Origin: Bacteroidota bacterium
GTDB taxonomy: Bacteria; Bacteroidota; Bacteroidia; B-17B0; Aurantibacillaceae
Direction: 5' to 3'
DNA: 64,000 bases
Assembly: GCA_013287545.1 (NCBI GenBank)
Contig: JABDDQ010000001.1
Span: 59,898 to 123,897, forward strand
Shown here piece by piece: positions 8,906 to 17,633 of the stretch. Numbering within the stretch: position 1 is the stretch's first letter; every line of letters starts with the position of its first letter. The position numbers and the translations under genes were made by a program. The notes beneath the pieces are model-generated. The model saw nothing but the letters and a program-made list of their open reading frames with translations, searched no databases and was not told the DNA's origin.

Positions 8906-9442
8906 TTGCAAATTCGTTTCTATAAGGATATAAAAATTAAAGCATTTCTTTTTATGTTATGCTTTGCACATTTTATGTTTTCGCAAGTGGTGCCTGCGCC
9001 TAATATACAACCATTAGATGCTAAAAATGGCATTAATAAATTTAAGCTTTGTTCTTTTTTTGAAATTCATAAGGTAAACTTAAAAGAAATGCCTGCTAAA
9101 GATGAGGTACATGTAAAATGGTATACCTATACAGGAACAGATGTGCCAACCGTGTTCGATTACAAGGTAAAACAATTGGATTTAGGTTACTACAAAAATA
9201 AACTATACAAAATTTTAGTACAGTTTGATGGAACTGAAAAAGAAGAAGTAGATGGTATAAAAAGTAAATTAGAGTTATTATTTGGTACAGGCAAAGAAAT
9301 TGAAAAAGATAACGACCCAACTCACAAATATGCTTGGGAAGCAACAAAAGTTTACTTGTATTTTGAACATAATGATAAAGAAATTAATCTTTTTATGTCA
9401 TCAAAAATACTGGGCAAACAAATTATATTGGATGAACTGTAG
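8906..9442 (+). CDS. Secreted protein of unknown function
   Basis: I do not recognise a family. The frame is open from an ATG at 8852 that overlaps the M2 gene by 50 bases. Starting instead at the TTG at 8906 gives a signal peptide (KIKAFLFMLCFAHFMFS, likely cleaved near SQ-VVPAP) and no overlap, so I chose it; an ATG at 8954 is a third option but leaves a short signal. The 178-residue product continues as a globular alternation of beta-like and charged segments. It is followed by a good terminator, so it ends the transcript begun by the M2 peptidase gene. Confidence 0.6.
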   Translation: MQIRFYKDIKIKAFLFMLCFAHFMFSQVVPAPNIQPLDAKNGINKFKLCSFFEIHKVNLKEMPAKDEVHVKWYTYTGTDVPTVFDYKVKQLDLGYYKNKLYKILVQFDGTEKEEVDGIKSKLELLFGTGKEIEKDNDPTHKYAWEATKVYLYFEHNDKEINLFMSSKILGKQIILDEL

Positions 9443-9461
9443 GTTGTAGAAATTAAGAAGA

Positions 9462-9489
9462 AAATCCTGCAAAATAGGCGGGATTTTTT
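9462..9489 (+). terminator. Rho-independent terminator after the 8906 gene
   Basis: Stem AAATCCTGC / GCGGGATTT (one G-U pair) with a 7-base loop, followed by T residues. It begins 19 bases after the stop codon at 9442. Confidence 0.8.
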
Positions 9490-9517
9490 ATTTGTATACA
9501 TCCAAGCATAAAGCAAG

Positions 9518-9525
9518 TATCTTTA
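9518..9525 (+). promoter_or_regulatory. Probable -7 element TATCTTTA for the pseudouridine synthase gene
   Basis: TATCTTTA differs from TAnnTTTG only at the last base and ends 4 bases before the ATG at 9530, the same close layout seen at several other genes here. Confidence 0.35.
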
Positions 9526-9529
9526 CCAA

Positions 9530-10225
9530 ATGAAAATAGATAAATATATTGGGCATTCGGGTTTCACTTCAAGGCGAAAAGCTTGTGACCTTATTGATGA
9601 GAAAAAGGTTTTTGTAAATGGAAAATTAGCCAATTTTAGTACCCGGGTAAAAGAAGGCGATGTTATTGTAATTGATGGAAAAACATTAGAACCTAAGGCA
9701 TTTGTGCCAACTTATATTGTTTACAATAAACCTAAAGGCATAGCATGTACATCTGAAAAAATTGCCAATAATATTATTGATGCCATTGGGCATACGGAAA
9801 CTATCTATCCGGTAGGTAGATTGGATAAAGATTCGGAAGGATTAATTTTACTTACTAACCATAGTGAAGTAATGGATAAAATTACCAACCCCGAATATGG
9901 GCATGAAAAAGAATATATTGTTACATTGAACTTACCGGTACGTAAACAATTTTTAAAAGAGATAGCGGAGGGCATTGAAATACACGGCGAAAAAACTAAA
10001 CCTTGTGTAGTAAGTTTAGAGCCTAATGCCAAACGAATTTTTAGAATTACCTTGACACAAGGGCTTAACCGACAAATTCGGCGTATGTGTAACGCGTATG
10101 ACTATCAGGTAATAAAATTACAACGCGTACGTGTAATGAATATAAAATTAGGGAAACTTAAAATAGGTGAGTGGCGTGATTTAACTGAAGATGAATTAAT
10201 GGAATTATTTTTAGCCTTAAAATAA
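9530..10225 (+). CDS. rluF: rRNA pseudouridine synthase, RluF/RsuA family
   Basis: A 231-residue cytoplasmic enzyme that isomerises a uridine in 23S rRNA. It opens with an S4 RNA-binding domain (MKIDKYIGHSGFTSRRKACD, with VFVNGKLA at about 26) and then has the catalytic block VGRLDKDSEGLILLTNHS at about 96-113, where the Asp of GRLD is the nucleophile. NRQIRRMCNAY near 183 is also conserved. The N-terminal sequence resembles RluF (U2604) more than RluB or RsuA, but the exact target is inferred. Its stop overlaps the start of the VOC gene by one base (TAATG), so the two are coupled. Confidence 0.85.
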   Translation: MKIDKYIGHSGFTSRRKACDLIDEKKVFVNGKLANFSTRVKEGDVIVIDGKTLEPKAFVPTYIVYNKPKGIACTSEKIANNIIDAIGHTETIYPVGRLDKDSEGLILLTNHSEVMDKITNPEYGHEKEYIVTLNLPVRKQFLKEIAEGIEIHGEKTKPCVVSLEPNAKRIFRITLTQGLNRQIRRMCNAYDYQVIKLQRVRVMNIKLGKLKIGEWRDLTEDELMELFLALK

Positions 10226-10620
10226 TGAAACAAAACATTGTACATATTGCATTAGTGGTTGACGATTACGATAAGGCCATTGAGTTTTATACACAAAAAT
10301 TACATTTTACCTTAATAGAAGATACTGTTTTAAGCGAAACAAAAAGATGGGTTTTAGTAGCTCCCAAAGGCTCAACAGGTTGTTGTTTATTATTGGCAAA
10401 GGCCGCTAATGAAGAACAACAAAGCAGAGTTGGTAATCAAACAGGCGGACGAGTTTTTTTGTTTTTAAATACAGATAATTTTAAAAGAGATTATCAAAAT
10501 TTACAATATCATGGAATTAAAATTGTACGAGAACCTGTTGTAGAAAAATGGGGTACCGTAGCTGTTTTTGAAGATTTGTATGGTAACCTTTGGGATTTAA
10601 TAGAGCCTTTTGCTAAATAA
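10225..10620 (+). CDS. VOC family (glyoxalase/bleomycin-resistance fold) protein
   Basis: A 131-residue protein with two beta-alpha-beta-beta-beta halves. It starts MKQNIVHIALVVDDYDKAIE, where the His in IVHIALVV is a usual metal ligand, and ends with WGTVAVFEDLYGNLWDLIEP, where the Glu of the last strand is another. The length fits single-domain VOC proteins; the substrate is unknown. The ATG overlaps the stop of the pseudouridine synthase gene by one base. Confidence 0.85.
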   Translation: MKQNIVHIALVVDDYDKAIEFYTQKLHFTLIEDTVLSETKRWVLVAPKGSTGCCLLLAKAANEEQQSRVGNQTGGRVFLFLNTDNFKRDYQNLQYHGIKIVREPVVEKWGTVAVFEDLYGNLWDLIEPFAK

Positions 10621-10626
10621 AACAAA

Positions 10627-10658
10627 AAAACCAAGTAACTTTTTGCTACTTGGGTTTT
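10627..10658. terminator. Bidirectional terminator between the VOC gene and sppA
   Basis: Stem CCAAGTA / TACTTGG with an A-run on the left and a T-run on the right. It sits between two convergent genes, 10620 and 10679, and can serve both. Confidence 0.75.
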
Positions 10659-10678
10659 CCTAATTAAACGTTAAACTT

Positions 10679-12502
10679 TTAGTTAATAGTCATTTCAAAC
10701 GGAAGGCGTGCTTGTACGCCTTTTGCTTTTATAACGCTTTGCGCATATTTTATATAATCGTAAAATATACCAAGGTTTTTTTGCAGCACTTTTGTTTCTT
10801 CTGCGTCTTTTTTACCGTTTAATAAATCTTTAATTGGGTCTTTTTGTTTTGGTAATGAAAGCAATTCATATTCGCCTTCTTTTAAGTTAGCCTTCTTAAC
10901 TGTATAATTAATGGCATCGTTTATGCCACCTAATTCATCTACTAATTTTATACCAATAGCATCTGCACCACTCCACACGCGCCCTTGTCCAATACTATCT
11001 ACATCAGCTTGCGACATGCCACGTCCTTCGGCAACGCGTTTAGTAAATGTGCTATAAACTTGTTCAACACTTTTTTGTATGTAAGCTGCCTCTTGTACAG
11101 ATGCAGGACGGTACAAACTTCCTAAATCGCTATGCTTATTGGTGTTTACAGTATCTATATTAATGCCTAATTTTTCTGAAAACAATTTCTGCGCATTAGG
11201 CGATAAACCAAACACACCAATAGAACCTGTAATGGTATTTGGTTGAGCAAAAATTCTATCAGCCGCGCAAGAAATATAATAGCCACCCGATGCAGCTACA
11301 TCACCCATAGAAACTACAACCGGTTTAACTTTTTTGGCCAAGGTAACTTCACGCCAAATAACATCGCTGGCAAGTGCGCTTCCACCCGGAGAGTTTACAC
11401 GCAACACAATGGCTTTAATAGTGGTATCTAAACGTGCTTCGCGAATAGATTTAGCGGTTGATTCAGAACCAATCTTATCTGCATCACCTTCTCCGCTCAT
11501 AATTTCGCCAACAGCATAAATAACGGCCAGCTTGCTTTTTTTGTCAGATTTTTTATCGTCTTCTTTATCTTCATCATCATCGCCTTTTTTGCTGATGTGA
11601 GAAAAATAATCGCCCAAACTAACAAAGTTTATTTTTTGTTTTTCTTTTAAACCAAGTTTTTGTTTTAAAGCATCGCTTACTTCATCTTTATATTTTAATT
11701 CGTCAACTAATTTTAATTGTTGGGCATCTGCCGGAAAATTAATTTTTAATTCGTCGGCAATCGATTGAAGTTCTGCAACTGAAACACCGCGTTGTTTAGA
11801 AATGCCTTCCAACATGTGCATCCAAATGCTATTTAAAAGTGTCTCTAATTGTAAACGGTTGGGTGCACTCATTTTATCTAATAAATAAGGCTCAACGGCG
11901 CTTTTAAATTTACCATGACGAAACACCTGCATTTCTACATTTATTTTTTCAAGTGCATTTTTGTAATACATAATTTGAGCACTTAAACCTTTAAACATAA
12001 AATCGCCTTCGGGGTGCAAATAAATTTTATCGGCAACACTTGCTAAATAGTAGTTTTTTTGTGAGTAGCCTTCGGCATATGCGTATATAAATTTTTTGCT
12101 TGCTTTAAATTGCAATAAACTGTTACGAACTTCTTCTAAAGTGGCAGAAGAAGCTATAATATCATCCGTCAAATCCAGGTAAATCCCTTTAATGGCGGTA
12201 TCAGTTTCTGCCTTTTTAATAGATTTCATTAAATCATCTAAACCGGTACCACTTTTGTCTCCAATAACATCTCCTAAACCCAATTCAGCAAAAGGATTGC
12301 TTACACCACGCTCTTTAATGGCATCTTTAAATTTTAGCATTAAGATGGAGTTGGGTTTTACGCGAACCTCTTTTTCTTTTCCGAAATGGAATTGGGTTTT
12401 AAAACTTGATACAATGATGGTAGCGAAAATAACAGTACATAAAATGCCTGCTACAATAACACCTACTATGGCTCCAAAAAATGTTGAGAAAAAATTTTTC
12501 AT
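10679..12502 (-). CDS. sppA: Signal peptide peptidase SppA, 67K type
   Basis: A 607-residue inner-membrane serine peptidase that degrades cleaved signal peptides. One N-terminal membrane segment (about 6-33) precedes two tandem SppA domains. The catalytic Lys is in FRHGKFKSAVEPYL (Lys about 200) and the Ser in GDVAASGGYYIS (Ser about 405), the Ser/Lys dyad of E. coli-type SppA. Between the domains, about 305-324, is a low-complexity insert of Asp, Glu and Lys that I would not expect to be conserved. It is monocistronic, divergent from folK, with a TATTTTTG -7 element about 100 bases upstream. Confidence 0.9.
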   Translation of the reverse strand: MKNFFSTFFGAIVGVIVAGILCTVIFATIIVSSFKTQFHFGKEKEVRVKPNSILMLKFKDAIKERGVSNPFAELGLGDVIGDKSGTGLDDLMKSIKKAETDTAIKGIYLDLTDDIIASSATLEEVRNSLLQFKASKKFIYAYAEGYSQKNYYLASVADKIYLHPEGDFMFKGLSAQIMYYKNALEKINVEMQVFRHGKFKSAVEPYLLDKMSAPNRLQLETLLNSIWMHMLEGISKQRGVSVAELQSIADELKINFPADAQQLKLVDELKYKDEVSDALKQKLGLKEKQKINFVSLGDYFSHISKKGDDDEDKEDDKKSDKKSKLAVIYAVGEIMSGEGDADKIGSESTAKSIREARLDTTIKAIVLRVNSPGGSALASDVIWREVTLAKKVKPVVVSMGDVAASGGYYISCAADRIFAQPNTITGSIGVFGLSPNAQKLFSEKLGINIDTVNTNKHSDLGSLYRPASVQEAAYIQKSVEQVYSTFTKRVAEGRGMSQADVDSIGQGRVWSGADAIGIKLVDELGGINDAINYTVKKANLKEGEYELLSLPKQKDPIKDLLNGKKDAEETKVLQKNLGIFYDYIKYAQSVIKAKGVQARLPFEMTIN

Positions 12503-12601
12503 CTGTTTATCTTTATTTTGTTGTTATATGCCTTAGCCCTGCTATCTTTGGTTTTAGTTTAAACAGCAAGGTTGCTTCATATTTGTTAAATTAATTTGAC
12601 A

Positions 12602-12609
12602 CAAAAATA
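12602..12609 (-). promoter_or_regulatory. -7 element TATTTTTG for sppA
   Basis: CAAAAATA on the plus strand, so TATTTTTG on the minus strand. It implies a leader of about 95 bases before the sppA ATG. Confidence 0.35.
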
Positions 12610-12641
12610 AAGCAGTCTACTGGTTTTAAGGCATAATTGTT

Positions 12642-13139
12642 ATGAACGAAGTATATTTATGTTTGGGCGGTAATTTGGGCAATTGTTTAGTGACTTTTGG
12701 GCAAATCTACTCCCTTATAGAGCAAACCGTGGGGAAGGTTACCGAGCAATCCTCGCTTTACCAATCACAGGCATGGGGCATGGAAAATGCACCTGATTTT
12801 TTAAATCAGGTTATTAAAATAGAGACAGAAATATCTGTAGAAGCATTATTAATTGCTTTGTTAGACATAGAAAAAAAATTGGGCAGAGAAAGGACAGAAA
12901 CGACTGCGTACCAAAGCCGTTTGATAGATATAGATATTTTGTTTTTTAACAAAAAAATTGTAAAAACAGAAATATTGGAAATCCCTCACCCAAGATTACA
13001 CCTTCGAAAATTTGTATTAGAACCTTTAAATGAAATTGCTCCTAATTTTATACATCCTATACTTAATAAAAGCATTTCAGAATTGTTAGAATTATGCTCT
13101 GATACGGGGCAAGTAAAAAAACTGACTCATGTTATATAA
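12642..13139 (+). CDS. folK: 2-amino-4-hydroxy-6-hydroxymethyldihydropteridine diphosphokinase
   Basis: A 165-residue cytoplasmic HPPK that transfers pyrophosphate from ATP to 6-hydroxymethyl-dihydropterin in folate synthesis. Visible motifs are YLCLGGNLGN at the start, SSLYQSQAWG at about 37-46, the ATP-site ERTETTAYQSRLIDIDILFF at about 87-106, and IPHPRLHLRKFVLEPLNEIA at about 115-134, whose HPR..R.FVL.PL pattern is diagnostic. Length is normal. The last 11 bases overlap the next gene, the usual folK-deoxynucleoside kinase pairing in Bacteroidota. Confidence 0.95.
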   Translation: MNEVYLCLGGNLGNCLVTFGQIYSLIEQTVGKVTEQSSLYQSQAWGMENAPDFLNQVIKIETEISVEALLIALLDIEKKLGRERTETTAYQSRLIDIDILFFNKKIVKTEILEIPHPRLHLRKFVLEPLNEIAPNFIHPILNKSISELLELCSDTGQVKKLTHVI

Positions 13140-13755
13140 TTCTATTTGCATAGAAGGAAATATTGGTGTTGGTAAAACAACCTTGGTAAAAAAGTTAGCC
13201 AAACATTATAAAGCCAATTCTTTTTTTGAAGAGTTTAATGAAAATCCTTGGTTGCCTTTGTTTTACAAAAATCCAAAAGATACTGCCTTAGCTTTAGAGC
13301 TCTCTTTTTTAACGGATAGATGCAAACAGCTTTTACAAATGGAGAAGAAACATTCTTCCAAACTAATTGTAAGCGATTATTGTTTAGATAAATGTTTGTT
13401 ATTTGCTGAAGCTAATTTATCTAAAACCGATTTTGAAACGTATAAAAAGCTATACAATAGAATATCGGCAACAATAAAAAAAACCGATTTAGTAATTGTG
13501 CTTCACACTTCGGTTGATTCACTTATAACTAATATTAAAAAACGAGGAAGAGTTTATGAGCAAAACATTCAACCTGCTTATCTTAAAAAACTAAATAGGA
13601 GTTATGCCGGCCACTTTTTAAGAAAGAACGAATATGTTGTATTAAATGTTTTTGTAGAAACAATAAACGATAAAGTTTATAAAAGTATATTTAATGAAAT
13701 TGTATCTTTCATTCAAATAAAACCAACGTTAAAAATAAATTCCATTAAGTTATAA
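13129..13755 (+). CDS. Deoxynucleoside kinase
   Basis: A 208-residue kinase with the P-loop IEGNIGVGKTTL at about 7-18, the EEFNENPWLPLFYKNP stretch at about 35-50, and the catalytic-base/Arg region SFLTDRCKQLLQ at about 59-70. KKRGRVYEQN near 137 is the lid. This is the dNK/dGK/dAK family that salvages deoxynucleosides to monophosphates in the cytoplasm; the specific base is unclear. It overlaps folK by 11 bases and so is translationally coupled to it. Together with the nucleoside transporter at 5737 it fits a salvage route, though the two are not linked. Confidence 0.85.
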   Translation: MLYNSICIEGNIGVGKTTLVKKLAKHYKANSFFEEFNENPWLPLFYKNPKDTALALELSFLTDRCKQLLQMEKKHSSKLIVSDYCLDKCLLFAEANLSKTDFETYKKLYNRISATIKKTDLVIVLHTSVDSLITNIKKRGRVYEQNIQPAYLKKLNRSYAGHFLRKNEYVVLNVFVETINDKVYKSIFNEIVSFIQIKPTLKINSIKL

Positions 13756-13768
13756 GTGCGATAAATAT

Positions 13769-15175
13769 ATGTCAGAAACAAAGCGTACACTTTCATTATT
13801 AGATACCACTTTAATTGTTTCAGGCTCTATGATAGGTTCCGGAATTTTTATTGTGTCGTCTGATATGGCCCGTTCGGTAGGTGGTAGCGGATGGTTATTG
13901 TTGTGTTGGTTGCTAACAGGGGTACTTACTTTATTTGCCGCATTAAGTTATGGCGAGCTTGCCGGTATGATGCCAAAAGCAGGCGGACAGTATGTGTACA
14001 TTAAAAAAGCTTTCGGGAGTTTAACTGCTTTTTTATATGGGTGGACAGTTTTTTTAGTCATTCAAACAGGCGTAATTGCTGCGGTGGCAGTGGCTTTTGC
14101 AAAATATGTAGGCGTTTTTATTCCTTTTTTTAATGAGGATAATGTGTTGTTACAAATAAGTAATTTTAAATTAACCTATGCGCAATTATTGGCTATTGTG
14201 TCTATAGCTTTTCTTACATTTATTAATGCACGTGGTGTAAAAAACGGAAAAATTATACAACGTGTTTTTACGTTGGCAAAACTTATTGCCTTATTCGGGT
14301 TAATTATTATTGGTTTATATGCCGGCTTTACCAAAAATATTTTTTCTGAAAACTTTGCGGATGCTTGGAAAGCATCATCAATCAATGGCTCGGTAACTAC
14401 ATTGTTAAGCGGTTCAGCTATTTGGGTTGCCGTTGGTGTTGCCATGATAGGTTCTTTATTTAGCAGTGATGCATGGAATAATGTAACTTTTATAGCAGCA
14501 GAAATTAAAGAACCACAAAAAAATATTCCGAGAGGATTAATGTTAGGCACTTTTATAGTAACTGTAATTTACATTTTAGCTAACGTGGCTTATTTGTGTT
14601 TACTATCTATGCACGATATTCAAAATGCACCGCACGATAGAGTAGGAGCTGCAGCTATGGCAACTGTTATGGGCGGTAATGTGGCGGTTTATGCAATGGC
14701 AGGATTAATTGTGATTTCTACTTTTGGTTGTAACAACGGTTTAATTATGGCGGGTGCCAGGTTATTTCAAGCCATGTCGGTAGATAAATTATTTTTTAAA
14801 AAAGCAGAAAATAATAACACGTTTGGTGTACCGGGTTACGCGCTTTTAATACAAGGCATTTGGGCCTGTGTATTATGTTTAAGTGGTTCTTACGGAGATT
14901 TATTAGAGTACGCAACATTTGCCTCTTTGCTTTTTTATATGGTAACCATAAGTGCCATTTTTGTGTTGAGAAAAACAGAACCCGATACCCCTCGCCCATA
15001 TAAAGCTTTGGGCTATCCGGTAGTTCCACTGATATATATATTGCTAACGCTATTAATTTGTATTGATTTAGTTTACAACAAGCCCGATAACACGGTTAAG
15101 GGGTTAATTATAGTTGCCTTGGGCATACCGGTTTACTATTTTATACAACAAAAAACAAAACAACAAAGTGTTTAA
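13769..15175 (+). CDS. APC family amino acid permease
   Basis: A 468-residue inner-membrane transporter with about twelve hydrophobic segments. The first is TLIVSGSMIGSGIFIV, whose GSGIF motif in helix 1 binds substrate in the APC fold. Further typical segments are ELAGMMPKAGGQYVYIKKAFG at about 62-82 and FIAAEIKEPQKNIPRGL at about 240-256. It resembles the LAT/YfnA-like group. Substrate is not predictable. It begins 13 bases after the deoxynucleoside kinase gene, and its stop overlaps the next gene's GTG start. Confidence 0.85.
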   Translation: MSETKRTLSLLDTTLIVSGSMIGSGIFIVSSDMARSVGGSGWLLLCWLLTGVLTLFAALSYGELAGMMPKAGGQYVYIKKAFGSLTAFLYGWTVFLVIQTGVIAAVAVAFAKYVGVFIPFFNEDNVLLQISNFKLTYAQLLAIVSIAFLTFINARGVKNGKIIQRVFTLAKLIALFGLIIIGLYAGFTKNIFSENFADAWKASSINGSVTTLLSGSAIWVAVGVAMIGSLFSSDAWNNVTFIAAEIKEPQKNIPRGLMLGTFIVTVIYILANVAYLCLLSMHDIQNAPHDRVGAAAMATVMGGNVAVYAMAGLIVISTFGCNNGLIMAGARLFQAMSVDKLFFKKAENNNTFGVPGYALLIQGIWACVLCLSGSYGDLLEYATFASLLFYMVTISAIFVLRKTEPDTPRPYKALGYPVVPLIYILLTLLICIDLVYNKPDNTVKGLIIVALGIPVYYFIQQKTKQQSV

Positions 15176-15608
15176 CCGCATTTCAAAATACTTTACACTT
15201 AATCGTCGTGAACGTAACGGAATGATTGCCATTGTTACGCTACTTATTATTTTATTGGTTGTTAAATATTTTATTATTTATAACTACAATCCAACTACTA
15301 CAAGTGTTAATGTAATTGCTTTAGATAGTTTAGCCACTGAACTTACTCCTGAACAGAAAAAAGCTAAAAAAGGAGATGATGCAGATACTTCAATAACCAA
15401 AGAAATTAAATTACATAATTTCGACCCTAATATAATAAGCTATAAAGAAGCCGTACAACTTGGTTTTCCTAAAAAGGTGGCACATATATTAATTAACTAT
15501 CGTAACAAAGGAGCTGAATTTCATAAAGCTGAAGATTTAAAAAAAGTATATGGCATGACAGATGAGTTATATGAAAAATTGGCGCCTTATGTTTCTATCA
15601 AAAAATAG
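15168..15608 (+). CDS. Membrane-anchored helix-hairpin-helix (ComEA-like) protein
   Basis: The GTG at 15168 overlaps the permease stop by 8 bases and gives a 146-residue product; the frame is open further upstream only inside the permease gene. It has a charged start (FNRISKYFTLNRRERNG), one membrane segment at about 19-37 (MIAIVTLLIILLVVKYFII), a linker, and a helix-hairpin-helix domain at about 84-144 (FDPNIISYKEAVQLGFPKK and later EDLKKVYGMTDELYEKLAPY). HhH domains bind DNA non-specifically; a ComEA-like role in DNA uptake is possible but only inferred. Many Bacteroidota carry this anchored HhH form. Confidence 0.8.
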   Translation: MFNRISKYFTLNRRERNGMIAIVTLLIILLVVKYFIIYNYNPTTTSVNVIALDSLATELTPEQKKAKKGDDADTSITKEIKLHNFDPNIISYKEAVQLGFPKKVAHILINYRNKGAEFHKAEDLKKVYGMTDELYEKLAPYVSIKK

Positions 15609-15664
15609 ATTTGTGTTAATGTCTACACCTTAACAAGAAAAAATCTTTTGTAAATTGCACAGCT

Positions 15665-16705
15665 ATGTATAAGTTATTTGTAAAACCAATTCTGTTTTTA
15701 TTTAATCCTGAAAAAGCGCATCATATAACTTTTGCTTCACTTCGTTTTTTTTTAAGCATTCCTTTTGCAAAAAAAATAACAAGTACACTCTTTGTAGTTA
15801 AATCAAATAAACTTGCCAAAACAATAGTTGGCTTAAATTTCCCTAACCCTGTAGGACTTGCAGCCGGTTTAGATAAGAATGCACTTGTTGTTGATGAGTT
15901 AGCTTGCCTTGGTTTTGGTTCTATTGAAATTGGTACAGTTACCCCAAAGGCTCAGCCTGGCAATGATAAACCACGTTTATTTCGTTTACCAAAAGATGAA
16001 GCCTTGATAAACCGTATGGGTTTTAATAATGATGGTGTAAATGAGGCAGCTATTCGTTTAGCGAAAAGAAAAAAAAAGAATATTATTATTGGAGGCAACA
16101 TTGGTAAAAATAAAATTACCCCTAATGAAAATGCCACTCAAGATTATATAATTAGCTTTCATGCCTTATATGATGTGGTTGATTATTTTGTGGTAAATGT
16201 AAGTTCGCCTAACACACCTAATTTACGTGAGTTACAAGAGAAAGAACCGCTTACTAATTTATTAAGTAGTCTTCAAAAAGAAAATGCAAGTAAAAAAAAT
16301 CAAAAACCTATTTTCTTAAAAATTGCGCCCGATTTAACCGATACACAATTACAAGATATTGTGGATATAGTTATCGAAACAAAAATTGCAGGCGTAATTG
16401 CTACTAACACAACTATATCGCGAGATAATTTGGTTACACCGCAACCAGAAATACAAAATATAGGTGCAGGTGGTTTAAGTGGCAAACCACTTACAGCAAG
16501 AAGTACCGAAGTAATAAAATTTTTGCGCAGTAAACTAAGTAAGCAAATTGCTATTATTGGTGTAGGTGGCATACATAGCGCACAAGATGCTATAGATAAA
16601 TTAAATGCAGGTGCCGATTTAATTCAACTATATACGGGCTTTATTTACGAAGGCCCCGCGCTTGTAAAAGCAATTAATAAGCGTATTCTTTCAGAAACTA
16701 AGTAG
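15665..16705 (+). CDS. pyrD: Dihydroorotate dehydrogenase, quinone-dependent class 2
   Basis: A 346-residue enzyme that oxidises dihydroorotate to orotate in pyrimidine synthesis and passes electrons to menaquinone. The N-terminal helices ([20 protein letters not shown]) form the membrane-associated quinone site of class 2. FMN-binding and catalytic blocks are [12 protein letters not shown] at about 60-71, the NRMGFNNDG block at about 116-124, and [15 protein letters not shown] at about 178-192, with the catalytic Ser in SSPNT. The C-terminal [12 protein letters not shown] and [16 protein letters not shown] are the phosphate-binding parts. A hairpin spans its stop and that of the convergent gene. 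Confidence 0.95.
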   Translation: MYKLFVKPILFLFNPEKAHHITFASLRFFLSIPFAKKITSTLFVVKSNKLAKTIVGLNFPNPVGLAAGLDKNALVVDELACLGFGSIEIGTVTPKAQPGNDKPRLFRLPKDEALINRMGFNNDGVNEAAIRLAKRKKKNIIIGGNIGKNKITPNENATQDYIISFHALYDVVDYFVVNVSSPNTPNLRELQEKEPLTNLLSSLQKENASKKNQKPIFLKIAPDLTDTQLQDIVDIVIETKIAGVIATNTTISRDNLVTPQPEIQNIGAGGLSGKPLTARSTEVIKFLRSKLSKQIAIIGVGGIHSAQDAIDKLNAGADLIQLYTGFIYEGPALVKAINKRILSETK

Positions 16706-16721
16706 TAAAAAAAACTACTTA
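16699..16721. terminator. Hairpin spanning both stop codons of pyrD and the convergent hydrolase gene
   Basis: TAAGTAGT / ACTACTTA form an 8-bp stem around an A-rich loop. The pyrD stop (16703-16705) lies in the left arm and the stop of the convergent gene (16715-16717) in the right arm. A T-run follows at 16725. It may be a compact bidirectional terminator. Confidence 0.45.
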
Positions 16722-17557
16722 AGGTTTTTCTTAATAAACGCTAACGAATTTTTCATAGCATCATCTGCAAACTCCTTACTGTATTTAGGATTACTTGGGT
16801 TTGCAAAAGCATGGTCGGCATCGTATTTTTTTACTTCTAAAGGTTTGTTTAGTGTTTTCATATTTGCTTCAAACTTAGTAACCACCTCTTTATTTATCCA
16901 TTGGTCTTTTTCTGCCCAAACAAATAATACAGATGCATTTAGTGTTTTAAGTTTTTCTATTTTTTCTTCGGGCATGCCATAATACATTATGCAAGCTTTA
17001 CCTTGTTTACCTGCTAATAAACTTGCTTGCATCGACCATCCGCCACCAAAACACCAGCCAATAGTTGCTATGTTTGCTTTGGCACCTGCATAATTTATAG
17101 CACCTTTAATAATTGCTTCTCCTCTTTCTTGGGTTAGGCTCTTCATATATTTGCCTGCCGAATCGCGAGTAGTAGCTATTTTTTTATCATACATATCAAG
17201 TGCTATAATATTTACGTTGCCAAGTTCTTTATATATTTTTTCCGATTCTTGTTTTACATAATCATTTAAGCCCCACCACTCATGTATCACCAATACATAA
17301 TTATTGGTTGGTGTAGTGGCTTTTATTTCGTAACCATAACCTTCTTTTCCATCAGGAGTTTTAAAAGAAATTTCGTTACCCATTGGGTTTGCTAATACAA
17401 AGGGTGTAGGTTCTAAATGCGATGCCACAAATTTTTTATCGTGACTTAGCATGGCAAAAGTATTAGTTGATGATGGTTTTGCACAGCAAGATAATTGTGC
17501 AAAACTGTTAGCTGCAAATGCAAGTGTTAACCCTATAGTTGTAAAAATGTTTTTCAT
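16715..17557 (-). CDS. Secreted dienelactone hydrolase family protein
   Basis: A 280-residue alpha/beta hydrolase with an N-terminal signal peptide (TTIGLTLAFAANSFAQ). The nucleophile elbow is IGWCFGGGWS at about 165-174, with Cys in place of Ser as in dienelactone hydrolases; the His of the triad is in YDADHAFANPSNP near 255 and the Asp in WAEKDQWI near 216. The domain starts with a typical DLH block, NNYVLVIHEWWGLNDYV. The physiological substrate is unknown. It is a single-gene unit convergent with pyrD. Confidence 0.85.
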   Translation of the reverse strand: MKNIFTTIGLTLAFAANSFAQLSCCAKPSSTNTFAMLSHDKKFVASHLEPTPFVLANPMGNEISFKTPDGKEGYGYEIKATTPTNNYVLVIHEWWGLNDYVKQESEKIYKELGNVNIIALDMYDKKIATTRDSAGKYMKSLTQERGEAIIKGAINYAGAKANIATIGWCFGGGWSMQASLLAGKQGKACIMYYGMPEEKIEKLKTLNASVLFVWAEKDQWINKEVVTKFEANMKTLNKPLEVKKYDADHAFANPSNPKYSKEFADDAMKNSLAFIKKNLK

Positions 17558-17633
17558 GGTTGTTTGTTTTTAAGGCTAAATTAATAGTTAGTAAAAAACA
17601 AGCTTATTAAGATTTGTTAATGTAAGATTAAAT

